A DNA stretch of 64,000 nt from Osedax fenrisi (taxonomy: Eukaryota > Annelida > Polychaeta > Sabellida > Siboglinidae), in NCBI GenBank assembly GCA_964019155.1, contig OZ025241.1, positions 61,146,698 to 61,210,697 of the forward strand. The letters are read 5' to 3'. The translations under genes and the position numbers were made by a program. Of this stretch, positions 37,290 through 48,502 are shown piece by piece. Below the pieces are notes generated by a model. The model was not told the DNA's origin. It saw nothing but the letters and a program-made list of their open reading frames with translations, and did no database searches. Position 1 is the stretch's first letter, and every line of letters begins with the position of its first letter.

Positions 37290-38105
37290 CTTATTTTATC
37301 CTTTATCACTTTTATTTTCTATATACATACTACCTATTTATGATATCTTTCTAATTATCAACTGTCATGTGTATGCGGATGATATTCAACTATATACTTT
37401 CATTCCCACCTCTTATACTGATAATTCTTAATGTATTATATGTGCCTCATCAATTATACTATGTCTTCTATCAAAAACATCTAATATAGTTCTTCCATTA
37501 TTTTATATCCTTATAACCATGATAATCATAGTATACTACACTCATCTATTATAAACATTGAGAGCTTCTTAAACTATTACCTTTCCTTTTCTTTGCATAC
37601 CTTGAAGGTTTCTAAAACTGCTATCTACCATCTTTTTATAATTCACTTTGTTCAAAATATTATCAGCCAATTGCCGTTAAAAATCACTTGTACGTTATCG
37701 TTATGATTATTATACTTCTTGATTTGTATCAATTCATGATTCATCTTTTACTCATTAGATAGAATTATCTGATATTTAGCAAGTCAATATTCCTCATACG
37801 ACTTCACAACCACTAAAATACTAATTCCTTCCAAATACTCCCCAACTAGTTCCCTTACAAAAATACCCTACTCAGACTTTTCTCATCAACTCATATATCT
37901 TCATTCCTCCAAATCCTCCTATAATTCTGACTATTACTATACTTCCCTTCTTATTTCCTCAGTTCAATCTCTGTAATTTCTCTTATTTGTACTAATCCAT
38001 CAGCCCTATAGAACAATCGTTATGGAAGTAGCTCCCTATATCCATCCGGTCTATCTATTACTATATTACCCATCATAATGCCTACATCTCCTTTATTTAC
38101 TTTTC
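37290..38105 (+). pseudogene. CR1/L2-like LINE RT remnant
   Basis: The YADDIQLYTFIPTSYTD block near 37373-37425 is the RT catalytic box. Downstream fragments are broken by frameshifts, and an NNRYGSSS segment near 38010 corresponds to the C-terminal WNxLP region. Dead. Confidence 0.55.
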
Positions 38106-38743
38106 TTTTATTGTCAAATAATTTTGTTATTTATGACTTTTTATTTAGTTTTCATTTGTGAGCACTTTCAGCACTAGAGTGTATATACAATTGTTATGTG
38201 CATAATACATTAATTTATGTTTTATATTATTTATATATTGTATTATTAATTGTTTATTATATTCATTTTGATCATGTAATTATTGGGTACAGTTAAATCG
38301 CTATTAAAAATTTACTAATATTACATAATAGGTGTCAATATTTTATATTTGTGATATGTAAATAGTAAAACCTCAATATCTATTCACATTCTAATTATTT
38401 CATTAACTATTCAATAATTAATTAGGTTACTAGTGAAGATAAATCATTCAATCTGATATTATATATGTATATAAGAATATTTAAATGTTATCAATATGTA
38501 AATAATTATTATTTAATTACTAATACAGACCAAATATGTAACACGATTACGATTATGGGAAGTATTGTTTCTGGTATCTGTCTAAAGAAATATACAAGTG
38601 CAGTATTCATGATCAAATATCAGTATATATCAAAACTTATAATACTTTAGTAAAGACATAATATTTTTGTATAAAGAATTTAACTAATATTTAATTATCA
38701 TATTTTTAATAAAATATAATTGAAATATTATTAACTTATCTTA

Positions 38744-39183
38744 GGGTGCATTTTTTGTAATGTACCACATTTTCAAGTTAGCAAGCGTTTTTCGTAACGC
38801 ACCAACATCACATCTGTAGTCTTATACATGTAAATGCAGATGGTACTATGGTACATTGGTATATTACTAAAAACGCATGGTCCCAATGTACCATAGTACC
38901 ATCGTCCCATCTGCATTTACATGTATAAGCCTAAAGATTTGATGCTGGTACGTTTTTTGTAACACACCAACGTACCATAGTACCAACATCCCATCTGAAT
39001 TTACATGTATAAGAATACATGAATAAGCCCTCTCTATATCGATGGATGGTACATTGGTACTGTGGTACTATGATATATTGGGATGGGACGTTGAAAAGTT
39101 AATACTAACATACCATCTGAGTTTACATGTAGAAGCATACAGATGGGACTGTGGTACTGAGGTACATTACAAAATATACACCC
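38744..39183. mobile_element. Harbinger-like MITE, 440 bp, TTA target duplication
   Basis: The ends GGGTGCATTTTTTGTAATGT (continuing ACC) and GGTACATTACAAAATATACACCC are inverted with few mismatches, flanked by TTA at 38741-38743 and 39184-39186. A 3-bp TWA-type target duplication and GGG ends fit PIF/Harbinger. The interior is a nested set of hairpins built from ATGCAGATGGTACTATGGTA and its complement, with CATCTG(C/A)ATTTACATGTATA repeated. No coding. Confidence 0.75.
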
Positions 39184-40129
39184 TTAGTTACATAAATGTT
39201 GATAGAATGTATTATTACTTATTAAAGTTATTAATAGATTTAATACTATAAATTATTGGCCAACATTTACCATAATATATTTAATAATGTATATTATATT
39301 TATAACTATATTATAGAATCTGTAATGATATCACATCCTGGAGCAAAGAGGTAGAAATCATTAAGAGTATAGACAATTATATAAGAAATTAAAAATGGAA
39401 ATATATTAAGGTTTGTATTATTTAATTGAGATAACTAACATTGATTATACTAAATATTATAATTTATTAGGAACCCAATATGCATACTGAACCTAAAGAA
39501 CTATCAGATCTAATAGAATCCGATTCATGACAATAATTCATTGTACACGTAACTAGTAGTTGTGATGTATTTAATTATTATAATGTAAAAAGCATTTCTG
39601 ATTATTGTTATTTATTATTATTATGTATACATACATACTGTATATATATCATACCTTAATAAAATTATAAATTTAAATAATTCTTTATTATTATTTACTG
39701 TCTATTTAAGTCTATTATTATAATTTATTTTATATTATATTAGATTATAATAGTTGTATGAGGTAAACTATAAATTAACCCAATGTATAACATGATAGCC
39801 ATGAAATCTACATGAGTAAAAAAATACATATTTATGTTACACTTTTGTTGTTCAATTACATAATATATATTTAAATTAAGTACATAAAATAAGTTTATAT
39901 GTTAACTAATTTTATAAATAGTATCTATATTAAAATTAAAATTATAATAGAATTATAAGATAATAAATAAATTAATTATAATTATTATGACATAAAAGTA
40001 TATGATTTATACTAATTTAGTAATTAGAAAATTATAAGTGTAGGTATTACAAATATTAGTGTATTACAAATTAATTATTAATATTTAAAATCAAATTATA
40101 TGTAAAATTAAGTAGAATTTTGGCCAATT
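39184..40129. other. AT-rich spacer with one possible terminal exon
   Basis: Outside 39471-39530 nothing is recognised. Confidence 0.4.
39471..39530 (+). CDS. Possible terminal exon, unassigned
   Basis: After AATTTATTAG the frame GAA CCC AAT ATG runs 19 codons (EPNMHTEPKELSDLIESDS) to a TGA at 39528-39530. Acidic and Ser/Glu-rich composition in AT-rich DNA is suggestive, and a candidate upstream piece ending in SWSKE before GTAGAA (about 39340-39352) is in matching phase. Weak evidence; no family recognised. Confidence 0.2.
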   Translation, partial: EPNMHTEPKELSDLIESDS

Positions 40130-40365
40130 AATTTAAAAAAGAATCACTATGTCAGAATTAAATCATTGCCAATTGATTTAAAATTGCATCAATTGGTTTA
40201 AGGTAAATCATGGCCAATTGATTCAATAATGAATCAATAGTTCAGCGTTAGACCCTGGTTCTATTTATAGCCAACATTAAATAGTTAATCGCTTACCACT
40301 TGATTCAATATGGAGTCGAGTGGTTATGATTGAACGCTTGACTTTTAATCACTTGATTTACTGGG
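40130..40365. repeat. Right subterminal repeat zone of the putative 12.3-kb insertion
   Basis: GCCAATTGATT(C/T)AA-type motifs recur at about 40123, 40169 and 40212, with inverted AATTGGTTTAA-like copies. A hairpin ACCACTTGATTC/GAGTCGAGTGGT lies at about 40297-40326, the same orientation and sequence type as the hairpin at about 28115-28150 near the left end. Confidence 0.5.
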
Positions 40366-40367
40366 AT

Positions 40368-40916
40368 GGGACTTATCTGATAATGATTCTGATGATGTTA
40401 GTATTTTATATAATATAAACTATTTTTATTTATATGATTAGTTTTTTTAATATCATAATTATCTGAATAAGATAGTAGTAAATATGTTTTTTTATTATAT
40501 TTATTGATTTATATATGTTACTAAATATATAACTATGTTCATAATAATATATAAATATAGTAGTTATAATATATATAGTATTAAAATAATATATTAGTTC
40601 TAATCTATACTTACTATATAGTACATACACATTTAATTATATTTTAGCGATTCATCAAATTGTTAATAGTTTATTTTATAATATTTATTTAGGTATGGGA
40701 ATTGTCGGAAAATGATTCTGATGATATTTGTATTTTATATATATACTTATAATTAAAACATTATTTTATACTATAATATAATGTGTATTACATTATCTAA
40801 TTTTAATCAATTTAATTAAATATATCATGTATTATCATATTCATATAGAGTGAGGTTCCGTCTACCAGGAGTGGTCTGGGAAGAGGTCGTAATTAATCCG
40901 TGCCCTTTGATGTTAG

Positions 40917-40965
<49 letters not shown>

Positions 40966-41977
40966 GTTAGCAGATTATTAAATTATACGATATAACATTA
41001 TTTATTTTATAATCGTAATATTATAATATTACGTATACCGTATACGGTAATATTTTAATTTATATTTAAATATTATTCTAAACCTTGCATGTTTTAAAAC
41101 ATTATTTTATACTATAATATAATTTGTATTTCATTATCTAAATGTAATGCTTTAATTAAATATATCATGTACCTATTATCATATTCATATAGAATGAGAC
41201 GCCGTCTACCAGCAGTAGTCTGGGAGGAGGACAATGGCAAGGAAGAGGAAGAGGACGTGGAAGGGGAAGGGGAAGGGGACAACGTATATATTCTATAAAT
41301 ATTGATGTTTATTATATTAGTATTAAATATATTATTACAAGTTTACTTCTATTAAAAAATTATATAATTAAAAATTATTTTTATAGTTTTTTAATCTTTT
41401 TTTAAATATATTGATATTTATACATTAATATTTATATTATAATATACATTTTTAAATACATTTTTTTTATTTTATAGGATGATTTTCCTCCACCTGGATG
41501 GTCCTATGATATTAGAAATTCTCCTGATCTTACTTACACAGGAAGCTGTGGAAATAATTCTATTTTAGCAGAGTTAAAAACTCCAATCGAATTTTGTAAA
41601 TGTTTGATTGGAACTGCTTTCTTTGTCAATCTTGTAATCTCCACTAATGAATATGCCATTAGTAAAAGTAATTATAATATATTTTTTAATTATTATAAAT
41701 GTATAGATTAATTTTATATTATAACATAGATGCTGTATTCAGAACTAATTACGAGGAAATAGAATTGGATATATTGGATTCCTAATATATATGGGATTGT
41801 CTCCAACAAATAGAAAAAACTATATTGGTTTGAGAACCCCCATTTCTCAAATACCTGAGTAAAAAATAGAATAACGAGAAATCGATTTTAATTATTATCC
41901 AGGTATTTCCATCTTTCTAGGATTGGATACAAAGATAAAAATGATAAATTGAGAAAGGTTAAAATATATAAACCATG

Positions 41978-42014
<37 letters not shown>

Positions 42015-43067
42015 ACATAAATAATTTATATATAACAGGTACGTCCAATAATCAGTATATGTGAAAACTTCAAATCATTCTTCAATCCTTGGTAGTAAGT
42101 GTGCATTGATGAAGGGATGATAGCCTTCAAAGGTAGATTATCTTTTGTCCAATATATGCCTGCAAAACCAATTAAATTTAGAATCAAATGTTTTTCATTA
42201 AATGATTCAACTTCCGTATATTGTTTGGAAATTCTGGTATATACTGGAAAAGATATCAGGTTTTCTACCGGCGAAGGATTTGTATATAATATTTTTACGT
42301 TTTTTATTGATTCTTATTTATTTGATAAATCATATTTTATATACTGATAATATGTATACTAGTGTGAAGCTAGCCCACTATTTACGCTCCAACAGTTCCC
42401 ATCTCGTTTGTACTATCAAACAAAATTCCCGTGAACTCCCGAAATTGAAAGACCAACGCCTGTCGAGAGTCGGTGATAGTATCAAACTTATCGATTCTCA
42501 GGGAGTTGTTGTTTGTAAATGGAAGGATAAGCGGGAGGTTTATTGTCTATCGATAATAACTGATAATACCGATGCAGAAGTTCTAGTTTCCAAGCGAACA
42601 CTGGATCGAAAATTAAAACCGAATATGATCCTTGATTATAACAAGTTTATGGGTGGAGTTGATAGACACGATCAAATGCGTAGTTATTATGCAATTGGTC
42701 GCAAGTCTACTAAATGGTGGAAGGAATATTTGTATGGATTGTTAAATGTTATTATTGTTAATTCTCATATATGTTATACTTATAGTAATTATCCTAAAAT
42801 GGATTTATTTGATTTCAAAGATCACTTAGTAACAGATTTATGTGATAAATATTCTTCTATTAAAAAATCAATTTCTAATATTCACCATGTACCATCATCT
42901 GTACATATATTAATTAAATGTAAACTACTTAGAAGTCAATATTGTAAACAAAATAATTTTTAAATAAGGGTGGGAATCCCATTAGCACTACTTTTAAATG
43001 CAAATCATGTAATATTGCTTTTTGTGGAACAAATTATACCGAATGTTTTGTTGTGTTTCATAATTAA
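40368..43067 (+). pseudogene. piggyBac-type transposase with introns, inactivated
   Basis: Cut-and-paste transposase of the piggyBac family (DDE_Tnp_1_7). Inferred exons: 40693-40729 (VWELSENDSDDI; duplicate at 40368-40400 reads WDLSDNDSDDV), 41213-41283 (acidic, VVWEEDNGKEEEE), 41478-41667 (DDFPPPGWSYDI to STNEYAISK), 41730-41957 (GYIGFLIYMGLSPTNRKNY, ITRNRF, KDKNDKLRK) and 42039-43067. Exon phases agree at every junction. Catalytic Asp codons are at 42108-42110 (CIDEG), 42346-42348 (YTDNMYTS) and 42661-42663 (GGVDRHDQM). The C-terminal Cys/His finger (FKCKSCNIAFCGTNYTECFV, then FH) is at 42993-43064 in another frame. Lesions: frameshift near 41767, stops near 41859, 41889 and 42093-42098, frameshifts near 42345 and 42960. 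Dead, but recognisable over its whole length. Terminal repeats not found. Confidence 0.85.
40752..41225 (+). repeat. Tandem duplication of piggyBac intron plus exon start
   Basis: 40752-40890 and 41093-41225 share AACATTATTTTATACTATAA, ATTAAATATATCATGTA and a block ending in CCGTCTACCAG, about 341 bp apart, separated by a (TA)n tract at 40919-40962. The upstream exon copy runs into a stop; the downstream one continues in phase with the next exon. Confidence 0.75.
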
Positions 43068-43303
43068 TATATGTATTGTTTTATTTATTCTTTATTTGAG
43101 TTGTTTTTTATTTTAGTTGATGTTATTTTGTTTTTATGCTATAGCATACTACTATAGTAATTGGTGTTTTTTATTTAACTGTGTTATTTTGTTTTTTATT
43201 TTATATTTATTTGTTACTTTATGTTTGTTATATATATATATAACAATATATATTATATTTTATATATATATACGTATATACATATAATATACATATAATT
43301 ATA

Positions 43304-44532
43304 TCTATATATATATTCGTCTAAACATACTTTAATTAGGTGGTGCGCGGCGGGCTCGTACGCCGAGGCCGCAGGCCGAGCCGTTCCCACCTCGACGTTA
43401 ACGGATAGGAAAATAATTTTTTTAAATTGAGGTGTGATTTTTTTTCAAAATTGTTCAAAATCTATTTCCCATAAAAGTCTTTTTCCGTCAAAAATCTCAA
43501 CAAAGTGTATACTTAATTTCAAATAATGCTCGATTTGAAATTTTTTTTTGCCAATGTATATATGTGAGGTTAGCTACCCAAAATATATTTAGGAATACAT
43601 AGTATGCGCACACTCATTTTCATCTACGGGCAATATTTCTGGTAGTATTTTGGGTTTTTATAGTTAAAATTTAATATTTTATATTTTATATAAATTCAAA
43701 TAATTAAAATTCGCCGTAAGGAAAACGTAAGGAAAACGTCGGGAGATAAAGTGGGGCAGAGGAGGTAACATGAATGATTTACTTTTTTGAAAATGTATTC
43801 ACGCGATACCAATAATCGTCAAATAGTGTCATTTTTTGATCGATTTACGTAATCGAAAAATTTAAATTCGACGCAAATTTTTAATAACAAACATTATCGT
43901 GGAGAATTTTATCGTAAATAATTTCGTAAAAATGAGTTTCTTTAATTTCGAATACATTACGTAGATTTACGAAATGGTACTTCCGGTTTGAATATCGAAA
44001 TAACAATTGGTAAATCGGAATTTATTTACCCGTATTATTGAGAAAAAGTTCACGAACGAGTAAAATCGAGTTAATATTGTTTACGTTACGAGTTTATATT
44101 AATTATTTCCTATCTACGACATGTAAACATAAATTATTAAACATAGGTGATGTAAAAAATCAAAATCTACAATAATTATTCGATTTCAATAATTTTAACT
44201 TTATTAAATAGTTAATTAAAATAGAATATACTTTGATAAATTGTGACTTCTTATGTTTAATATTATTCGAGCTACGGCCGAAAAAGTGAAAAATACATGA
44301 TTTTAGAATAGTCTATTTGACCGACTTCCGGTAAAATTTTCGTATAAATTATGAATTCATCAGATTAGGAGTACGAAAATACATGTAACAAAATCAGAAA
44401 AATCATGAAAATATGAATAATAGGGTTTCCATCTCTGTTTTAATATTTCGCCATATATATCAAGTAAAAAGAAAAAAATATAGATTTATAAAAATATTTT
44501 TTCTAAAATATATTCTATAATTATATATGCAT

Positions 44533-44581
<49 letters not shown>

Positions 44582-45740
44582 ATATTTTTAGTTATATTTA
44601 TTGTCACTTTTGTGTTTAGGTGTGGTTAAGTTTTAATATTGGTAGATTTTTTTTAACTGCATTACTTCCCGTGTGAGCCTATAAATCATATTCATTTATA
44701 TTGTTATTTTCACTGTTGTGGTTAGGTTGGGTTAAGTTTTAATTGGTGTAGGTTTTTTTTATCTGCATTACTTCCCGAGTGAGCCTATTCAAGGAAATTT
44801 CCACAGTTGTGGTTAGGTTGGGTTAAGTTTTAATTTGTGTAGGTTTTTTTAGCTGCATTACTTCCCGAGTGAGCCTATAAAAGCATATTAATTTATATTG
44901 TTATTTTCACAGTTGTGGTTAGGTTAGGTTAAGTTTTAATTTGTGTAGGTTTTTTTAGATGCATTACTTCGCGAGTTAGCTTAAAAAAGTATATTTTCTC
45001 TGTTGTGGTTAGGTTGGGTTAAGTTTTAATTTTGTAGGTTTTTTTAGCTGCATTACTTCCCGAGTGAGCCTATAAAAGAATATTCATTTATATTGTTATT
45101 TTTACAGTTGTGGTTAGATTGGGTTAAGTTTTAATTTGTGTAGGTTTTTTGTAGATGCATTACTTCCCGAGTGAGCCTAAACAAGGATATTTTCACAGTT
45201 GTGGTTAGGTTGGGTTAAGTTTTAATTTGTGTAGGTTTTTTTAGCTGCATTGCTTCCCGATAGGCATATAAAAGTATATTTCACTGTTGTGGTTAGGTTG
45301 GGTTAAGTTTTAATTTGTGTAGGTTTTTTTTAACTGCACTACTTCCCGAATGAGCCTATAAAAGCATATTTATTTATATTGTTATTTTCACTGTTGTGGT
45401 TAGGTTGGGTTAAGTTTAAATATTGGTAGATTTTTTTTAGCTGCATTACTTCCCGAGTGAACCTATAAAAGTATATTTTCACAGTTGTGGTTAGGTTGGG
45501 TTAAATACTTTTACTCATTAGTAATAGTAGACCAAAGTAGTTAAAGTTTTGTTTTAATAAATACATTATGAAATTATCATTGTTTTTTTTCATTAAAATA
45601 AAAAAAAGATAAATAACGGCCCACTGACTGCTAGAAAACATTATATAAAAATCTAAAAAAGACCCAATAGTCTCAACTAACCCATTACACCTACACCTAA
45701 AATAGTCTCATTCAAGGGCAACGCCGGCCACCCACCCTAG
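43304..45740 (+). mobile_element. Helitron-like element 1 of a head-to-tail pair
   Basis: Starts TCTATATATATATTCGTC after A (43303) and ends GGGCAACGCCGGCCACCC, then ACCCTAG at 45740, directly followed by the TC of element 2. TC and CTAG termini with A/T flanks are Helitron hallmarks. Near the 5' end (43336-43395) is a GC-rich stem-loop: AGGTGG...CCACCT outside, GGCTCG...CGAGCC inside. About ten tandem units fill 44590-45500. No intact coding frame, so non-autonomous. It lacks the Rep fragment present in element 2. Confidence 0.8.
44590..45500 (+). repeat. Tandem array inside Helitron 1, about 100-bp unit
   Basis: About ten units with the core GTGGTTAGGTTGGGTTAAGT, TTTAATTTGTGTAGG, TTTAGCTGCATTACTTCCCG and AGTGAGCCTATAAAAG. 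Unit length varies (about 85-110 bp) mainly by loss of the ATTTATATTGTTATTTTCAC part. Confidence 0.9.
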
Positions 45741-46939
45741 TCTATATATATATTCGTCTAAACATACTTTAATTAGGTGGTGCGCGGCGGGCTCGTACGC
45801 CGAGGCCGCAGGCCGAGCCGTCCCCACCTCGACGTTAACGGATAGGAAAATAATTTTTTTAAATTGAGGTGTGATTTTTTTTCAAAATTTTTCAAAATCT
45901 CTTTCCCATAAAAGTCTTTTTTGGTCAAAAATCTCAACAAAGTGTATACTTAAATTCAAATAATGCTCGATTTGAAATTTTTTTTGCCAACTATATACAT
46001 ATGAGGTTAGCTACTCGAAATATATTTGGGAATACATAGTATGCGCACACTCATTTTCATCTACGGGCAATATTTCTGGATGTATTTTGGGTTTTTATCG
46101 TTAAAATTTAATATTTTATATTTTGTATAAATTCAAATAATTAAAATTCGCCGTAAGGAAAACGTAAGGAAAACGTCGGGAGATAAAGTGGGGTAGCGGG
46201 GGTAACATGAATGATGAACTTTTTTGAATATGTATTCACGCGATACCAATAATCGTCAAATAGTGTCATTTTTTGATCGATTTACGTAATCGAAAAATTT
46301 AAATTCTACGCAAATTTTTAATAACAAACTTTATCGTGGAGAATTTTATCGTAAATAATTTCGTAAAAATGAGTTTCTTTAATTTCGAATACATTACGTA
46401 GATTTACGAAATGGTACTTCCGGTTTGAATATCGAAATAACAATTGGTAAATCGGAATTTATTTACCCGTATTATTGAGGTGAAATTCAAGAACGAGTAA
46501 AATCGAGTTTATATTAATTATTTCCTATCTACGCCATGTAAAAATAAATTATTAAACATAGGTGATACGATACGATGATGTAAAAAATCAAAATCTACAA
46601 TAATTATTCAATTTCAATAATTTTAACTTTATTAAATAGATAATTAAAATAGAATATAATTTTATAAATTGGGACTTCTTATGTTTAATATTCTTCGAGC
46701 TACGGCCGAAAAAGTGAAAAATACATGATTTTAGAATAGTCTATTTGACCGACTTCTGGTAATATTTTCGTATAAATTATGGATTCATCAGATTAGGAGT
46801 ACGAAAATACATATAATAAAATGAGAAACATCATGAAAATATCAATAATAGGGTTTCCATCTCTGTTTTAATATTTCTCCAAATGTCATCATTATATGGT
46901 CAAAGAAAAAATTATAGATTTATAAAAAAATATTTTTAG

Positions 46940-48270
46940 TTATATTTATTGTCACTGTTGTGTTTAGGTTGGGTTAAGTTTTAATATTGGTAGATTTTTT
47001 TTAGCTGCATTACTTCCCGTGTGAGCCTTTAAAAGCATATTCAATTATATTGTTATTTTCACAGTTGTGGTTAGGTTGGGTTAAGTTTTAATTTGTGTAA
47101 GTTTTTTTTAGCTGCATTACTTCCCGAGTGAGCCTATAAAAGCATATTTATTTATATTGTTATTTTCACAGTTGTGGTTAGGTTGGGTTAAGTTTTAATT
47201 TTTGTAGGTTTTTTTAGCTGCATTACTTCACAAGTGAACTTATAAAATCATATTTATTTATATTGTTATTTTTACAGTTGTAGTTAGGTTGGGTTACGTT
47301 TTAATATTGGTAGATTTTTTTTATCTGCATTACTTCCCGAGTGATCCCTATAAAATCATATTTATTTATATTGTTATTTTCACAGTTGTAGTTAGGTTGG
47401 GTTACGTTTTAATATTGGTAGATTTTTTTTAGCTGCATTACTTCCCGAGTGAGCCTATACAAGTATATTTTCACAGTTGTGGTTAGGTTGGGTTACGTTT
47501 TAATTTTTATAGGTTTTTTTTAGCTGCATTACTTCCCGAGTGATCCCTATAAAAGCATATTTATTTATATTGTCATTTTCACAGTTGTGGTTAGGTTGGG
47601 TTAAGTTTTAATTTTTGTAGGTTTTTTTTAGCTGCATTACTTCCCGAGTGAGCCTATACAAGTATATTTTAACAATGGTGGTTATGTTGGGTTACGTTTT
47701 AATTTTTATAGGTTTTTTTAGCTGCATTGTGAGCCTTTAAAAGCATATTCATTTATATTGTTATTTTCACAGTTGTGGTTAGGTTGGGTTAAGTTTTAAT
47801 TTGTGTAAGTTTTTTTTAGTTGCATTACTTCCCGAGTGAGCCTATAAAAGCATATTTATTTATATTGTTATTTTCACATTTCTGGTTAGGTTGGGTTAAG
47901 TTTTAATTTTTGTAGGTTTTTTTTAGCTGCATTACTTCCCGAGTGAGCCTATACAAGTATATTTTAACAGTTGTGGTTAGGTTGGGTTAAGTTTTAATTT
48001 GTGTAGGTTTTTTTTAGCTGCATTTCTTCCCGAGTGAGCCTATACAAGTATATTTTAACAGTTGTGGTTAGGTTGGGTTACGTTTTAATTTGTATAGGTT
48101 TTTTTTAGCTGCATTACTTCCCGAGTGAGCCTATAAAAGCATATTCATTTATATTGTTATTTTTACAGTTGTGGTTAGGTTGGGTTAAGTTTTAATTTGT
48201 GTAGGTTTTTTTTAGCTCCATTACTTCCCGAGTGAGCCTATAAAAGTATATTTATTTATATTGTTATTTT
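46940..48270 (+). repeat. Tandem array inside Helitron 2, about 100-bp unit
   Basis: Same unit as in element 1, about thirteen copies. Point variants (GGGTTACG versus GGGTTAAG; GTGATCCCT versus GTGAGCC) are shared between several neighbouring units, indicating local expansion by unequal exchange. The array ends exactly where the Rep-like frame begins. Confidence 0.9.
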
Positions 48271-48271
48271 C

Positions 48272-48502
48272 ATGGAATGCCTACAACGTGTAAACGCATA
48301 TGTTCAGGTTTATTCGAACGTACTCGACCAAGAAGTGCCGGAATACAATCTACGAATCGTCGATAATGCAGTACCAGCTGGAGAGCATCGTGGTCGATTC
48401 AATGCACCAGTTGACGCGGATGAAATTTCCGTTTTATTCGACACGGACAAAGTTAAGTTTCGTGACTTAATACTCAACTTAAAATGCGAAGTTTTGTTTT
48501 AA
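48272..48502 (+). pseudogene. Helitron Rep N-terminal fragment, 76 codons
   Basis: The frame reads MECLQRVNAYVQVYSNVLDQ, then YNLRIVDNAVPAGEHRGRFN, APVDADEISVLFDTD. This resembles the region before the HUH Rep domain of Helitron replicases (ILQRxNPYVQxY ... RRYNxPTxxEVAxLxPG). The composition is GC-richer than its surroundings. It stops at 48500-48502, within Helitron 2 just before its 3' end, so it is a leftover of the autonomous parent, not a complete replicase. Element 1 has lost it. Confidence 0.6.

Larger units (their letters stand above)
28077..40365. mobile_element. Putative 12.3-kb inverted-ended insertion (CCCAGTAAA ends)
   Basis: The left end CCCAGTAAAC (28077-28086) and right end TTTACTGGG (to 40365) are inverted. 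Left flank GGTAT and right flank ATGGGACTTATCTG together recreate the uninterrupted exon GGTATGGGAATTGTCGG found at 40692, with AT as a 2-bp target duplication. Both subterminal zones hold a short hairpin in the same orientation (CGCTTACCA, ATTCAATATGG) and clustered short repeats. The interior contains a minisatellite, LINE remnants, a MITE and a possible exon; no transposase was recognised. The alternative is two independent insertions of a smaller element. Confidence 0.4.

Noticed and set aside
38465..38650. 61-codon frame, possible 45-bp exon after AATACAG
   Set aside because: Phase could be made to fit the 36021 exon, but the peptide is short and the donor is weak; not enough support.
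44590..48270. Interstitial telomere (TTAGG) array
   Set aside because: TTAGG-like words occur once or twice per 100-bp unit, not in uninterrupted tandem; the unit is a Helitron-internal repeat.
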